This document shows, piece by piece, positions 1 through 6,658 of a stretch of 21,875 bases of DNA. The translations under genes and the position numbers were made by a program. This DNA is from CAUUCF01 sp045580225 (GTDB lineage: Bacteria; Pseudomonadota; Gammaproteobacteria; UBA9339), in NCBI GenBank assembly GCA_045580225.1, contig JAZNNJ010000011.1, positions 1 through 21,875 on the forward strand. Reading direction: 5' to 3'. Numbering within the stretch: the first letter of the stretch is position 1; each line of letters starts with the position of its first letter. The notes under the pieces were generated by a model. That model was given only the letters and a program-made list of their open reading frames with translations. It ran no database searches and was not told where the DNA came from.

Positions 1-504
1 AAATTTAACCAAAAATTTAGCTTAATTAATAATGTATAAACTAACGTACTTTTTACTTAGTAATTTATACCAGTTTTTACTATTTCCTTGATAAAAAATT
101 ATAACAATAATTCATTACTTTAATGTTAAATACAATATGATTAGGATATTCTTCAATACTTATTTAATCTCAAAATAGTAACGATTTATAACTTCCTTGA
201 TCATTGTTTTTAAGTTGTAACTGTGTGAAATAACAAAGTCATTAGATTTTATTTCCTTATTATTTACAGCCTTTATAACGTATAAAGGCATAGGTAATTA
301 AAAATATTAAAAATCAATTGAGTAAAAAATAAAAAATCTTACTTTTAGACAAGGAAATAAATTAAAATTTTAGAAAATATAATATAGTTTTCCAAGTTTT
401 GCTTTCCAAATTTCCAATAATCCAAAGCTATTTTTAAACAGGCAAACAAAATCCAAATCTTAAATTCTATTCTTTCACAAAAATTCAAACGACTCCACAT
501 TAAA
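1..504. other. AT-rich non-coding stretch
   Basis: No open reading frame of useful length and no recognisable RNA gene is seen in these 504 bases, which are strikingly AT-rich even against this genome. What can be seen: a palindrome at 269-289; a recurring TTCCTTGAT or TTTCCTT word (near 87, 192 and 252, with its complement AAGGAAAT near 350); and a run of degenerate TTTCCAA words between about 390 and 430. On the minus strand this is the region after the tRNA gene, yet I see no GC-rich hairpin followed by a T-run. It could be decayed coding DNA or a chromosomal junction. Nothing in it supports a specific function. Confidence 0.6.
269..289. repeat. Palindrome, 9-bp arms around a 3-base loop
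   Basis: The arms GCCTTTATA and TATAAAGGC are exact complements separated by ACG. No T-run follows on either strand, so it does not look like a Rho-independent terminator. It could be a protein-binding site or the relic of one. The function is unknown. Confidence 0.55.
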
Positions 505-577
505 CGCTCTGGAGAGGATTCGAACCTCCGACCTGCCCCTTAGGAGGGGGCCGCGCTATCCACTGTGCCACCAGAGC
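505..577 (-). tRNA. tRNA-Arg (anticodon CCU)
   Basis: The minus strand folds as a 73-base tRNA. The acceptor stem GCTCTGG pairs exactly with CCAGAGC and is followed by discriminator G. The anticodon stem GCCCC/GGGGC encloses loop CTCCTAA, giving anticodon CCU, which reads AGG arginine codons. The T-arm is GGAGG-TTCGAAT-CCTCT with one G-U pair. The D-loop AGTGGATA has the usual GG. The D-stem GCAC/GCGC has an A-C opposition at positions 12 and 23 where G-C is more common. The 3' CCA is not encoded. The gene starts only four bases after the stop codon of the upstream hypothetical gene, so it is probably cut from the purA operon transcript or transcribed from a promoter inside that gene. Confidence 0.95.
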
Positions 578-581
578 TATT

Positions 582-1160
582 TTATTCTTTACAACAATTT
601 AACGCTTTCTTTACCCAATTATTTATTCTACCTAACCACGTTTTTTTTTCAATCTTTATTGTTGACAACTTATCCTCATCTTGAACTCTTAAAACTAAAT
701 CATCAACACCGGTAAAATTACCGTTATTAATATCACCCACTACTTCTTGATTAACATCTTCCATTGAAACTAATTTTAAGTTAACTCCCCAAAAAAGAGT
801 ATATAACTTAAAAGCATGTTCAAAATATCTATATGCTGAATCTTTATCTCTTTGATGCAAAGATTTAGTACCAACCTCCATCAAACGGTAACTTGCCGCC
901 AATAAGTGTTTTGATATACACCAAACTTCACCTTCATATTCAGGAATTAACTGCTTTAGTAATACTTTCCTTAATTCTCTTACTTCTTCTATCAAGTCAT
1001 AATAAATATTTTTCTCAGTTTTGGCACCACTAAAAAAAAGATGCTCTTCGATTCCAATTAAATTCATAACAGCAATAGCTAAATCCTGATCTTTAGATAA
1101 ATCAATAGAATCTGCTCGTTTTAAACAATCGTATTTCTCTACTAATTCTTCCAAACTCAT
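582..1160 (-). CDS. Conserved-type helical hypothetical protein
   Basis: A 192-residue protein of unknown function. It has no signal peptide or membrane segment and is predicted to be mostly helical. The first 130 residues read like a conserved alpha-helical domain, with a distinctive EGEVWCISKHLLA stretch at about 76-88 and an aromatic LYTLFWGVNLKL stretch at about 119-130. A less ordered acidic region follows (131-165). The tail (about 173-192) is amphipathic and basic, ends in CCKE, and might touch a membrane. The ATG overlaps the stop of the membrane-protein gene upstream by four bases (ATGA), suggesting translational coupling and a shared job. From memory, similar proteins occur in Patescibacteria (CPR) genomes. 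That is unverified recollection and no function is assigned. Confidence 0.75.
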   Translation of the reverse strand: MSLEELVEKYDCLKRADSIDLSKDQDLAIAVMNLIGIEEHLFFSGAKTEKNIYYDLIEEVRELRKVLLKQLIPEYEGEVWCISKHLLAASYRLMEVGTKSLHQRDKDSAYRYFEHAFKLYTLFWGVNLKLVSMEDVNQEVVGDINNGNFTGVDDLVLRVQDEDKLSTIKIEKKTWLGRINNWVKKALNCCKE

Positions 1161-1639
1161 AAAAAATATCCGATAATACTAAAAATAACCAAACCACCCA
1201 CTGGCATTACAACTTTTTGATATGGAAAATAAGGTTTGTTTTTATTAAAAGATTTCATTCTCAAATATAAAACATACATACCATAAAAAACAAAACTACC
1301 AACAATAATTCCTAAAATTAAACGATCCACTCCCCAAAGTCGATTTAATTCATGACCAATCAATTCATATTTATCAAGGAAATAATATAAACTAATATAG
1401 TACAAACTAGTAACCCAAACTTTACTATATTTAACTCCTTTAAGGATAGATAATTTAACAGTTAACGCAATTAAACCAACCGTAATCCCGCCTACCCATA
1501 AACCAACAATTAAATCATCTATTCCCAAATGTTGTGATAATCCTATACCTGCTCCCGCAGCTACCACACAAAGAGGACAAAATGCTTCACAAACATTAAA
1601 CAATAATAAACTAAATAGTATCCCTAACTTCCTGATCAC
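1157..1639 (-). CDS. Small integral membrane protein with a CPLC motif
   Basis: A 160-residue membrane protein of unknown function. An N-terminal hydrophobic segment (about 4-19) runs into the motif FCPLC (20-24) and a glycine-rich VVAAGAGIGLSQHLGIDD stretch. Further hydrophobic segments lie near 43-63, 73-88, 106-126 and 141-159. The Cys-Pro-Leu-Cys spacing looks like a thioredoxin-type CXXC, so redox activity or metal binding is possible, but the sequence shows nothing more. The start is GTG, chosen because AGAGG lies six bases upstream. The reading frame begins inside the last 29 bases of the acyltransferase gene and its stop overlaps the next ATG, so it is embedded in the purA operon. I recall CP-x-C proteins with this glycine-rich stretch mainly from Patescibacteria (CPR), an impression to be tested. 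Confidence 0.78.
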   Translation of the reverse strand: MIRKLGILFSLLLFNVCEAFCPLCVVAAGAGIGLSQHLGIDDLIVGLWVGGITVGLIALTVKLSILKGVKYSKVWVTSLYYISLYYFLDKYELIGHELNRLWGVDRLILGIIVGSFVFYGMYVLYLRMKSFNKNKPYFPYQKVVMPVGGLVIFSIIGYFL

Positions 1640-2342
1640 TAATAACCTCTCTAGTCACACCAATCAAGTGTTCTAAGGAATAATTTCTGCTATCAATCAC
1701 AGGATGAATCACCATCTCTACCGTTCGTTTAAGTCCGAAATTAATCCCACCTACTGGCCAAATACTCTCTGCTCCCTTTATAGTTACAGGCAAAATCATA
1801 GCATTTAAATCTTTAGCAATTTTAAAACCACCTCTCTTAAAGTTTCCGATTTTACCAGTGCGAGAACGAGTACCCTCAGGTGCAATCCAAACTCTAATCC
1901 CTTTTAACATCTGTTTCTTTGCGTTTTCTAAATCCTGAAAAGCTTGCTTAGGATTTTTACGATCGATTTTTATGGAACCAACTATTTTCATTCCTAAACC
2001 CAAAAAAGGTATTTTAAATAATTCCTTTTTAGCAACCATCGTTACCTTTTCTTGATTAAAAGCAAAATAAATTAATGGTATATCCAAAAAACTAACATGA
2101 TTACTCATAATTAAATAAGGGTAATCTCCCAAAAATTTAATATTTTCTTTACCAATAATTTCTACCTTAACATCCAAAATATCTAAAATCTTTCTACCCC
2201 AATTAGCTATCGTAGAATAAACAAATTCGTTCTTACGCGATGTCTTAACAAAACATCTTCCAATCATCAAAACAACAACCGTTTCAATTACCGAATAAAC
2301 AATTCTAGAAAATAACCAAAGATTACGCAATCCTACAAACAC
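1611..2342 (-). CDS. plsC: 1-acyl-sn-glycerol-3-phosphate acyltransferase (PlsC family)
   Basis: Acylates lysophosphatidic acid to phosphatidic acid at the inner membrane, the second acylation of phospholipid synthesis. With the GTG at 2342 as start the protein has 243 residues, normal for PlsC. An N-terminal hydrophobic segment (about 8-30) is followed by the catalytic HX4D box, NHVSFLD (His82, Asp87). The glycerophosphate-binding block APEGTRSRTG comes next (EGTRS at 156-160), then FKRGG and the LPVTIKG block. A TTG two codons upstream is also open, but AGGAG would then abut the start; with GTG the spacing is six bases. The gene lies nine bases after hpt and its end overlaps the CPLC gene by 29 bases. 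The family is clear; the exact acyl acceptor is inferred. Confidence 0.9.
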   Translation of the reverse strand: MFVGLRNLWLFSRIVYSVIETVVVLMIGRCFVKTSRKNEFVYSTIANWGRKILDILDVKVEIIGKENIKFLGDYPYLIMSNHVSFLDIPLIYFAFNQEKVTMVAKKELFKIPFLGLGMKIVGSIKIDRKNPKQAFQDLENAKKQMLKGIRVWIAPEGTRSRTGKIGNFKRGGFKIAKDLNAMILPVTIKGAESIWPVGGINFGLKRTVEMVIHPVIDSRNYSLEHLIGVTREVISDQEVRDTI

Positions 2343-2348
2343 AAACAA

Positions 2349-2353
2349 CTCCT
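2349..2353 (-). promoter_or_regulatory. Shine-Dalgarno AGGAG that fixes the plsC start
   Basis: AGGAG overlaps the TAG stop of hpt and lies six bases before a GTG codon at 2342. The upstream TTG at 2348 would have no spacer at all, so GTG is preferred. Confidence 0.7.
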
Positions 2354-2915
2354 ATAAATCATCAGGTTTTATGGCATAAATACCAGGTAAATTACGTAAA
2401 TAATTAGAGTAATCTAAACCATAACCAAATACAAATTCGTCACCTACTGTTAAAGCCGTAAAATCTGCTTCCTTCAAACCGCCAGGTTTTCTATTAACTA
2501 GTTTATTTAACATTGCAACTGTATAAACCTTCTTCGCTTTAGCATCTTCACAATATTGCTTTAGTAACTGAAACGTAATACCCGAATCCAAAATATCGTC
2601 TACAATTACTACTGTACGACCTGCCAACTCAATCCTAGGTTTAACATGCCATTGTAAATTTCCAACTGTATTCGTAGCTAAATCAAAAGAAGAAACGTGG
2701 ACATAATCTATTTCCAAAGGAAAATCTAACTTCAAAACTAAATTAGTACACGGCATCATTCCTCCCATCAATACCACTAAAAATAAAGGGTTTTCTTCTC
2801 TCAAAACATCTGTCATTTGATTAGCCATACGTTCTAATGCAGCTTTTACTTCATTTTCATTATAAATACAATAAGCAGCTTTACGTATTTTTTTAATGTG
2901 TTCTAAATTAGACAT
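2352..2915 (-). CDS. hpt: Hypoxanthine(-guanine) phosphoribosyltransferase
   Basis: Cytosolic purine salvage enzyme that joins hypoxanthine (and probably guanine) to PRPP, giving IMP or GMP. The 187-residue protein has the type I phosphoribosyltransferase fold. The PRPP-binding signature VVIVDDILDSGIT is at 102-114, the pyrophosphate loop MGG at 50-52, and the dimer-region YGLDYSNYLRNLPGIY near 165-180. A GAGGG Shine-Dalgarno lies about ten bases before the ATG. It sits 13 bases after purA, so the transcript couples IMP salvage to the first step from IMP to AMP. Guanine use cannot be settled from sequence alone. Confidence 0.93.
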   Translation of the reverse strand: MSNLEHIKKIRKAAYCIYNENEVKAALERMANQMTDVLREENPLFLVVLMGGMMPCTNLVLKLDFPLEIDYVHVSSFDLATNTVGNLQWHVKPRIELAGRTVVIVDDILDSGITFQLLKQYCEDAKAKKVYTVAMLNKLVNRKPGGLKEADFTALTVGDEFVFGYGLDYSNYLRNLPGIYAIKPDDL

Positions 2916-2928
2916 AAATATTTTTCCC

Positions 2929-4218
2929 TCAAAATTTCATTAACGATATAATATCGTTTCTTTCTGCTCCAGTAGCAACCATTGCAATCTTAACTCCCAA
3001 CTGTTGCTCAATAAAATTCAAATAATCTAAAGCTTTTTTAGGCAATAAAGAATAATCTCTTATTCCAGCTGTTTTACTTTGCCAACCAACAAAACTCTCA
3101 TAAACTGGTACACATCGTTTAAAATCTTCTAAACTACTTGGCGCAACTTCAATTAAATTGCCATCTAACTGATATGCAACACATACTTTAATTTCCGGCA
3201 AATCATCCAAAACATCTAATTTAGTAACCGCTATTTTGGTGAAACTATTCAACAAGTGTGATCTTCTCAGTAAAGGTAAATCCAACCATCCACAACGACG
3301 TTTTCTTTTCGTAGTTGCACCATATTCATGCCCTACTTTAGACAAATAGTCACTATTCTCATCAAACAACTCCGTTGGAAAAGGTCCCTCACCTACTCTA
3401 GTAGTATAAGCTTTAACAATTCCTAAAATTTCATCAAAGTAACGCATCCCAAACCCTGAACCAACCGACGCTGAAGCTGCTATCGTATTGGACGAAGTAA
3501 CAAACGGATAAGTGCCATGATCAATATCTAAAAAAGTCCCTTGGGCACCTTCAAAAATTACTAAATCATTTTGTTGATAATGCTTCATTAATTTCACAGG
3601 GACATCTGCAATTAACGGAACAATTAAATCTTTATTCTCTAAAATTTCATCCCATACTAAGTTAAAATCTAAAATAGATTTCCCATAATAATTTTTCAAA
3701 ATAAACTGATGATATTCAAAAACATCCCGACAGCGATCCTCAAAATCTGCTCTCAATAAATCTTGCACTTTAAAACCAATCCTTGCTATTTTATCAGTAT
3801 ACGCCGGTCCAATACCACGCTTAGTTGTACCTATCTTGCGTTCATCTCTTAAAAAATTCTCACGAACTTCGTCTAAATATTGGTGATAAGGTAGCAGCAA
3901 ATTACACGCATCACTTATAAACAATCTACCCTTAGGTTCAATACCAAATCTATTTTTAAGTAAACTTAATTCTTCTCTCAGCGCTGTTGGAGACAAAACC
4001 ACACCATTGCCAATGTAATTACTTACTTGATCATGCAAAATTCCAGAAGGTAACAAATGAAGAATAACCGTTTCATTCCCAAACACAATCGTATGACCAG
4101 CATTATGCCCTCCCTGAAACCTTACTACCGCTCTAGCTTGCTGTGTCAATAAATCAACAATCTTTCCTTTACCCTCATCTCCCCACTGTGAACCTAAAAT
4201 AATTATATTACGCATCAT
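2929..4218 (-). CDS. purA: Adenylosuccinate synthetase
   Basis: Condenses IMP with aspartate using GTP to form adenylosuccinate, the committed step to AMP. The 429 residues match the usual length. Visible signatures are the GTP loop GSQWGDEGKGK (9-19, catalytic Asp14), GGHNAGH (36-42, catalytic His42), GTTKRGIGPAY, the VGEGPFPTEL switch-like segment, the arginine-rich KRKRRCGWLD substrate loop, and TKLDVLD for the guanine base. Two ATG codons stand in tandem at 4218 and 4215 and either could be used; no strong Shine-Dalgarno decides. It is the first gene of the operon and has a TATAAT promoter at 4244-4271. No purB is visible in the window. Confidence 0.97.
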   Translation of the reverse strand: MMRNIIILGSQWGDEGKGKIVDLLTQQARAVVRFQGGHNAGHTIVFGNETVILHLLPSGILHDQVSNYIGNGVVLSPTALREELSLLKNRFGIEPKGRLFISDACNLLLPYHQYLDEVRENFLRDERKIGTTKRGIGPAYTDKIARIGFKVQDLLRADFEDRCRDVFEYHQFILKNYYGKSILDFNLVWDEILENKDLIVPLIADVPVKLMKHYQQNDLVIFEGAQGTFLDIDHGTYPFVTSSNTIAASASVGSGFGMRYFDEILGIVKAYTTRVGEGPFPTELFDENSDYLSKVGHEYGATTKRKRRCGWLDLPLLRRSHLLNSFTKIAVTKLDVLDDLPEIKVCVAYQLDGNLIEVAPSSLEDFKRCVPVYESFVGWQSKTAGIRDYSLLPKKALDYLNFIEQQLGVKIAMVATGAERNDIISLMKF

Positions 4219-4242
4219 GTTTACTTACCCAAAACAAATCCT

Positions 4243-4261
4243 TATTATACGATTTACTTTG
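4243..4261. repeat. Promoter element shared with dotD (purA copy)
   Basis: On the plus strand TATTATAC is followed directly by GATTTACTTTG. The same 8-mer and 11-mer, separated by two extra bases, occur at 9153-9173 upstream of dotD. The element covers the TATAAT box and spacer of the purA promoter on the minus strand. Confidence 0.6.
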
Positions 4262-4271
4262 AAAAATACAA
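4244..4271 (-). promoter_or_regulatory. Predicted promoter of the purA operon
   Basis: A consensus TATAAT (4244-4249 on the minus strand) is preceded by TTGTAT (4266-4271) with a 16-base spacer, and lies about 25 bases before the purA ATG. The -35 box matches only its first three bases. Confidence 0.65.
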
Positions 4272-4292
4272 TTAGTTTTTAATACAGAATAT

Positions 4293-4322
4293 TTGTAGAC
4301 TATCAATATGATTTAGTATAAA
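4293..4322 (+). promoter_or_regulatory. Predicted promoter of the thioesterase gene
   Basis: TTGTAG (4293-4298), an 18-base spacer, then TATAAA (4317-4322), 32 bases before the ATG. AGGGAG, seven bases before the ATG, is a good Shine-Dalgarno. Confidence 0.55.
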
Positions 4323-4354
4323 CTGCGACTTTCATTAGCTTAGGGAGTTTAATC

Positions 4355-4744
4355 ATGTTTCAAATTGAAGAAATAGCATATTATGCTGATACAGATGCTT
4401 ATGGCGTAGTTTGGCATGGAACTTATTTAAGATGGTTAGAAAAAGCTAGATCATTGTATTGCCATAATCGCGGAGTTTTGTTAGAAGAATTAGAAAAAAA
4501 TGACTTTATTTTTCCAGTTATAGAATTGAATTTAAAGTACAAAAATCCAGTTAAATTACATGATAAAGTATTCATAACTACGAACTTGCACCGATTATCT
4601 CCTTTGAAATTAGCCTTCGAACAATCTATTTTAAACGCGAAACAGCAAGTCTGCGTAAAAGCTACTGTAATCGTAGCAGTTGTTAGTCACGAAGGTAAAA
4701 TTTATCGATCAATACCAAAAATTATTGAAAAATTAATCGAGTAA
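4355..4744 (+). CDS. YbgC/FadM-type acyl-CoA thioesterase (4HBT hot-dog fold)
   Basis: A 129-residue single hot-dog domain protein predicted to hydrolyse acyl-CoA thioesters in the cytosol. The 4-hydroxybenzoyl-CoA thioesterase signature is clear: YADTDAYGVVWHGTYL (residues 9-24) carries the catalytic aspartate (Asp14, in DTD) and His21, followed by RWLEKARS. The later PVKLHDKVFI segment fits the central beta sheet. In gammaproteobacteria YbgC usually heads the tol-pal operon, but no tol or pal gene is near here and the gene has its own promoter and terminates before another promoter. FadM-like or menaquinone-type thioesterases are alternatives; the natural substrate is unknown. Confidence 0.88.
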   Translation: MFQIEEIAYYADTDAYGVVWHGTYLRWLEKARSLYCHNRGVLLEELEKNDFIFPVIELNLKYKNPVKLHDKVFITTNLHRLSPLKLAFEQSILNAKQQVCVKATVIVAVVSHEGKIYRSIPKIIEKLIE

Positions 4745-4774
4745 TACACCAAGATTAAAGTTAAAATTTAATTA

Positions 4775-4803
4775 TTGAAAAACAAGATACAGTTTGTTAT
4801 ATT
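4775..4803 (+). promoter_or_regulatory. Predicted sigma70-type promoter of the secreted beta protein
   Basis: TTGAAA (4775-4780), a 17-base spacer and TATATT (4798-4803) make a good match to consensus. The expected start of transcription (about 4810) lies inside the palindrome at 4807-4825. Confidence 0.65.
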
Positions 4804-4806
4804 AAA

Positions 4807-4825
4807 AAATACTTAGTAAGTATTT
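4807..4825. promoter_or_regulatory. Perfect palindrome over the predicted +1 (possible operator)
   Basis: AAATACTTA and TAAGTATTT are exact complements around a single G. The site begins three bases after the -10 box and ends eleven bases before the ATG, where a bound dimeric repressor would block initiation. The cognate regulator is not identifiable. Confidence 0.5.
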
Positions 4826-4836
4826 GGAACGTTGTT

Positions 4837-5667
4837 ATGAATGGCATGAATAGATGGTTTCTCGGATGTAGTTTGTCTCTAATTTCGGCATATAGTTTTG
4901 GTAACGCTTGTTGTTTTAGCACAACAATTAATTTGGATAATACACCTTTCCATACTATATCTGCAGATAAAAAAGCTCAAATTGAATTAATGGATGGTCA
5001 TGAACACTTTAAGATACTTTTTCCCGGATCAACCAAAAACCATAAATTCAAAGTAAAAGACGGAGTATTATATCTTTCAGATAGTAATAGGAGCCCTAGA
5101 AAAATTAAAGTACAAGTTCCTTCCATTCGTAAAATTGAGGTAGCTGATAAAGCTATTGTTACTAGCGGCTATCTACATTCCAGCAACTTGATTTTACATA
5201 CAAAACAGTGCGGCAGTATCGTTTTAGATGGAGTGACTGTCAATTTACAGAAAATTATTAATCACGGCAACGGTACTATAAAAATAGTGTGGGTAGATAA
5301 TTTCAGCTCTCCTCTGAACATCCATAACTTAAGTAAAGGAACAATCGAACTATATGGTAATGCTATCAAAATTACTACCAAATTGAGCGGAAACAGTAAA
5401 ACTTTGCTAAAACAATTAAAAGTAGATAATGCAGCGATTGATATTAATCAAAAAGCTAGTGTTGACTTAATAGTTCATAAAAATTTAGCTGTTGTAGCCA
5501 GCGACAAAAGCATTGTAAGATATTATGATCCACAACCAGTCACTATTTCATCAAAACTAAGTGACCGTGCAAATCTCTTGCACATTAGACAAAACAAATT
5601 TAAACACAATAAGAAAATGTTAAATAAATTAAAAAAGTATGAACGAAGATTACACCAAAAAATATGA
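4837..5667 (+). CDS. Secreted beta-rich protein, DUF2807-like (putative adhesin head)
   Basis: A 276-residue protein with an N-terminal signal peptide (hydrophobic core about 7-20, likely cleavage near 22-25). The body (about 30-240) is a series of short beta strands ending in repeats of the type KASVDLIVHKNLAVVASDKS, resembling the GIN/DUF2807 beta-solenoid found in many bacterial envelope proteins, including ones I recall from Legionellales. The last 35 residues are very basic and helical (HNKKMLNKLKKYERRL), which is unusual for this fold and may bind nucleic acid or an anionic surface. GGAA seven bases upstream supports the first ATG over one three codons later. Its end overlaps the Nudix gene by 29 bases. 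The destination is periplasm, surface or outside. The function is unknown. Confidence 0.75.
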   Translation: MNGMNRWFLGCSLSLISAYSFGNACCFSTTINLDNTPFHTISADKKAQIELMDGHEHFKILFPGSTKNHKFKVKDGVLYLSDSNRSPRKIKVQVPSIRKIEVADKAIVTSGYLHSSNLILHTKQCGSIVLDGVTVNLQKIINHGNGTIKIVWVDNFSSPLNIHNLSKGTIELYGNAIKITTKLSGNSKTLLKQLKVDNAAIDINQKASVDLIVHKNLAVVASDKSIVRYYDPQPVTISSKLSDRANLLHIRQNKFKHNKKMLNKLKKYERRLHQKI

Positions 5668-6241
5668 AATCATTTCTACTCCATTAATTACTAATAATTT
5701 TTGCCCATTGTATACACATAAAATTCGTTACCTTTTACCTGATGGTGTATGGAGTAATTGGCATATTCGAGAATGCGTTAATCGCCCAGATGCCGTGGTA
5801 GTCGTTCCTTTCGATCCTATTTCTAAAAAAGTAGTCTTTGTCGAACAATTTCGTATTGGTGCAATTGACAAAACTGATACTCCGTGGTTATGGGAAATTG
5901 TTGCTGGTTTAATTGAGCCAAAAGAATCACCGGAAACAACGGCAATAAGAGAAGTAAAAGAAGAAATAGGATTAAATGTTATAAATTTATTGCCTTTATT
6001 ACAATGTTTGACTTCTCCTGGATATAGTAATGAACGCGCCTATTTTTATTTAGCCACTGTAGATGCCAGCAAATTAGACGTTCGAGGCGGAAACATAGAA
6101 GAAAATGAATATTTATACTTACATACTTTATCTCTAGATGAAACTTTTCGGCGATTAAAAAGCAATTTTTTTAAGAACAGCTCTACTATTATAGCTTTAC
6201 AGACACTACAAAATAATAACATATTAAAAAATATATTATAA
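5639..6241 (+). CDS. nudF: ADP-ribose pyrophosphatase, NudF-type Nudix hydrolase
   Basis: Predicted to hydrolyse ADP-ribose (and related nucleoside diphosphate sugars) to AMP and ribose 5-phosphate. The 200-residue length fits the NudF family. The Nudix box spans 90-112 and matches the pattern fully: Gly90, Glu96, Arg104-Glu105, Glu108-Glu109, Gly111. Upstream lie the family's RPDAVVVVPFD and VVFVEQFR strands and WEIVAGLIEP; downstream, TSPGYSNERAYFYLA (about 126-139) matches the ADP-ribose-specific SPG-x-S-E loop. There is no Shine-Dalgarno before the ATG, which lies 29 bases inside the preceding gene, so translation probably depends on coupling to it. Substrate is inferred from family signatures. 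Confidence 0.9.
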   Translation: MNEDYTKKYEIISTPLITNNFCPLYTHKIRYLLPDGVWSNWHIRECVNRPDAVVVVPFDPISKKVVFVEQFRIGAIDKTDTPWLWEIVAGLIEPKESPETTAIREVKEEIGLNVINLLPLLQCLTSPGYSNERAYFYLATVDASKLDVRGGNIEENEYLYLHTLSLDETFRRLKSNFFKNSSTIIALQTLQNNNILKNIL

Positions 6242-6362
6242 GTAACGTAGTATTGCAATAAAGCAAAGAACCACTAAAACAACCTACTAGCTACAATTTA
6301 CGCCCATTATTTATATCAACAAATGACTGACCTTTATGAAATTAATGCAATAAAATAATTCT

Positions 6363-6629
6363 CTAACGTTGCACTTTATCCCAATACACTTTTAAAGCCT
6401 GAGCTAACTGGTCAGGACAACTAGTACTTCTTGATCCACAACGTACACCTGATAATCTCTTAATTACTTCCTCAACAGGTCTACCTTTGACTAAGTTACT
6501 AATTCCAATACGATTCCCTGGACAACCTGGCCCTAAAAATTTTGCCTCCAAAATAGTATTTGTCACTTCATCAATTTCTACTTCAATCTCTGGAGTACAT
6601 ATCCCCCGAGTACGATACCGATATTTCAT
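6363..6629 (-). CDS. TSCPD domain protein (TIGR03905-like)
   Basis: An 88-residue cytosolic protein consisting of a single TSCPD domain, a module also found at the C terminus of some adenosylcobalamin-dependent ribonucleotide reductases. Visible signatures are YRTRGICTPEIEVEID near the start, FLGPGCPGNRIGISNLVKG (31-49) and the name motif TSCPD (69-73). Cys11, Cys36, Cys64 and Cys71 could bind a metal. The ATG at 6629 is preferred to one nine codons upstream because AAGGGGG lies seven bases before it and because homologs start near MKYRYRTRG. It follows dotB by 29 bases. I know stand-alone copies mainly from Firmicutes, so its place at the end of a dot operon is odd. Biochemical role unknown. 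Confidence 0.85.
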   Translation of the reverse strand: MKYRYRTRGICTPEIEVEIDEVTNTILEAKFLGPGCPGNRIGISNLVKGRPVEEVIKRLSGVRCGSRSTSCPDQLAQALKVYWDKVQR

Positions 6630-6658
6630 ACATATACCCCCTTCTTTCAAAACCATGC

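Noticed and set aside
2343..2348. TTG codon at 2348 as the plsC start
   Set aside because: The Shine-Dalgarno AGGAG would touch the start codon; GTG at 2342 has ideal spacing.
6046..6258. Minus-strand open frame of 70 codons opposite the Nudix gene
   Set aside because: It lies antisense to a clear Nudix coding region and has no domain, signal or ribosome site of note.
6242..6362. Terminator between the convergent Nudix and TSCPD genes
   Set aside because: Only a 4-bp TTGC/GCAA stem without a T-run is present. I found no convincing Rho-independent terminator here or elsewhere in the window.
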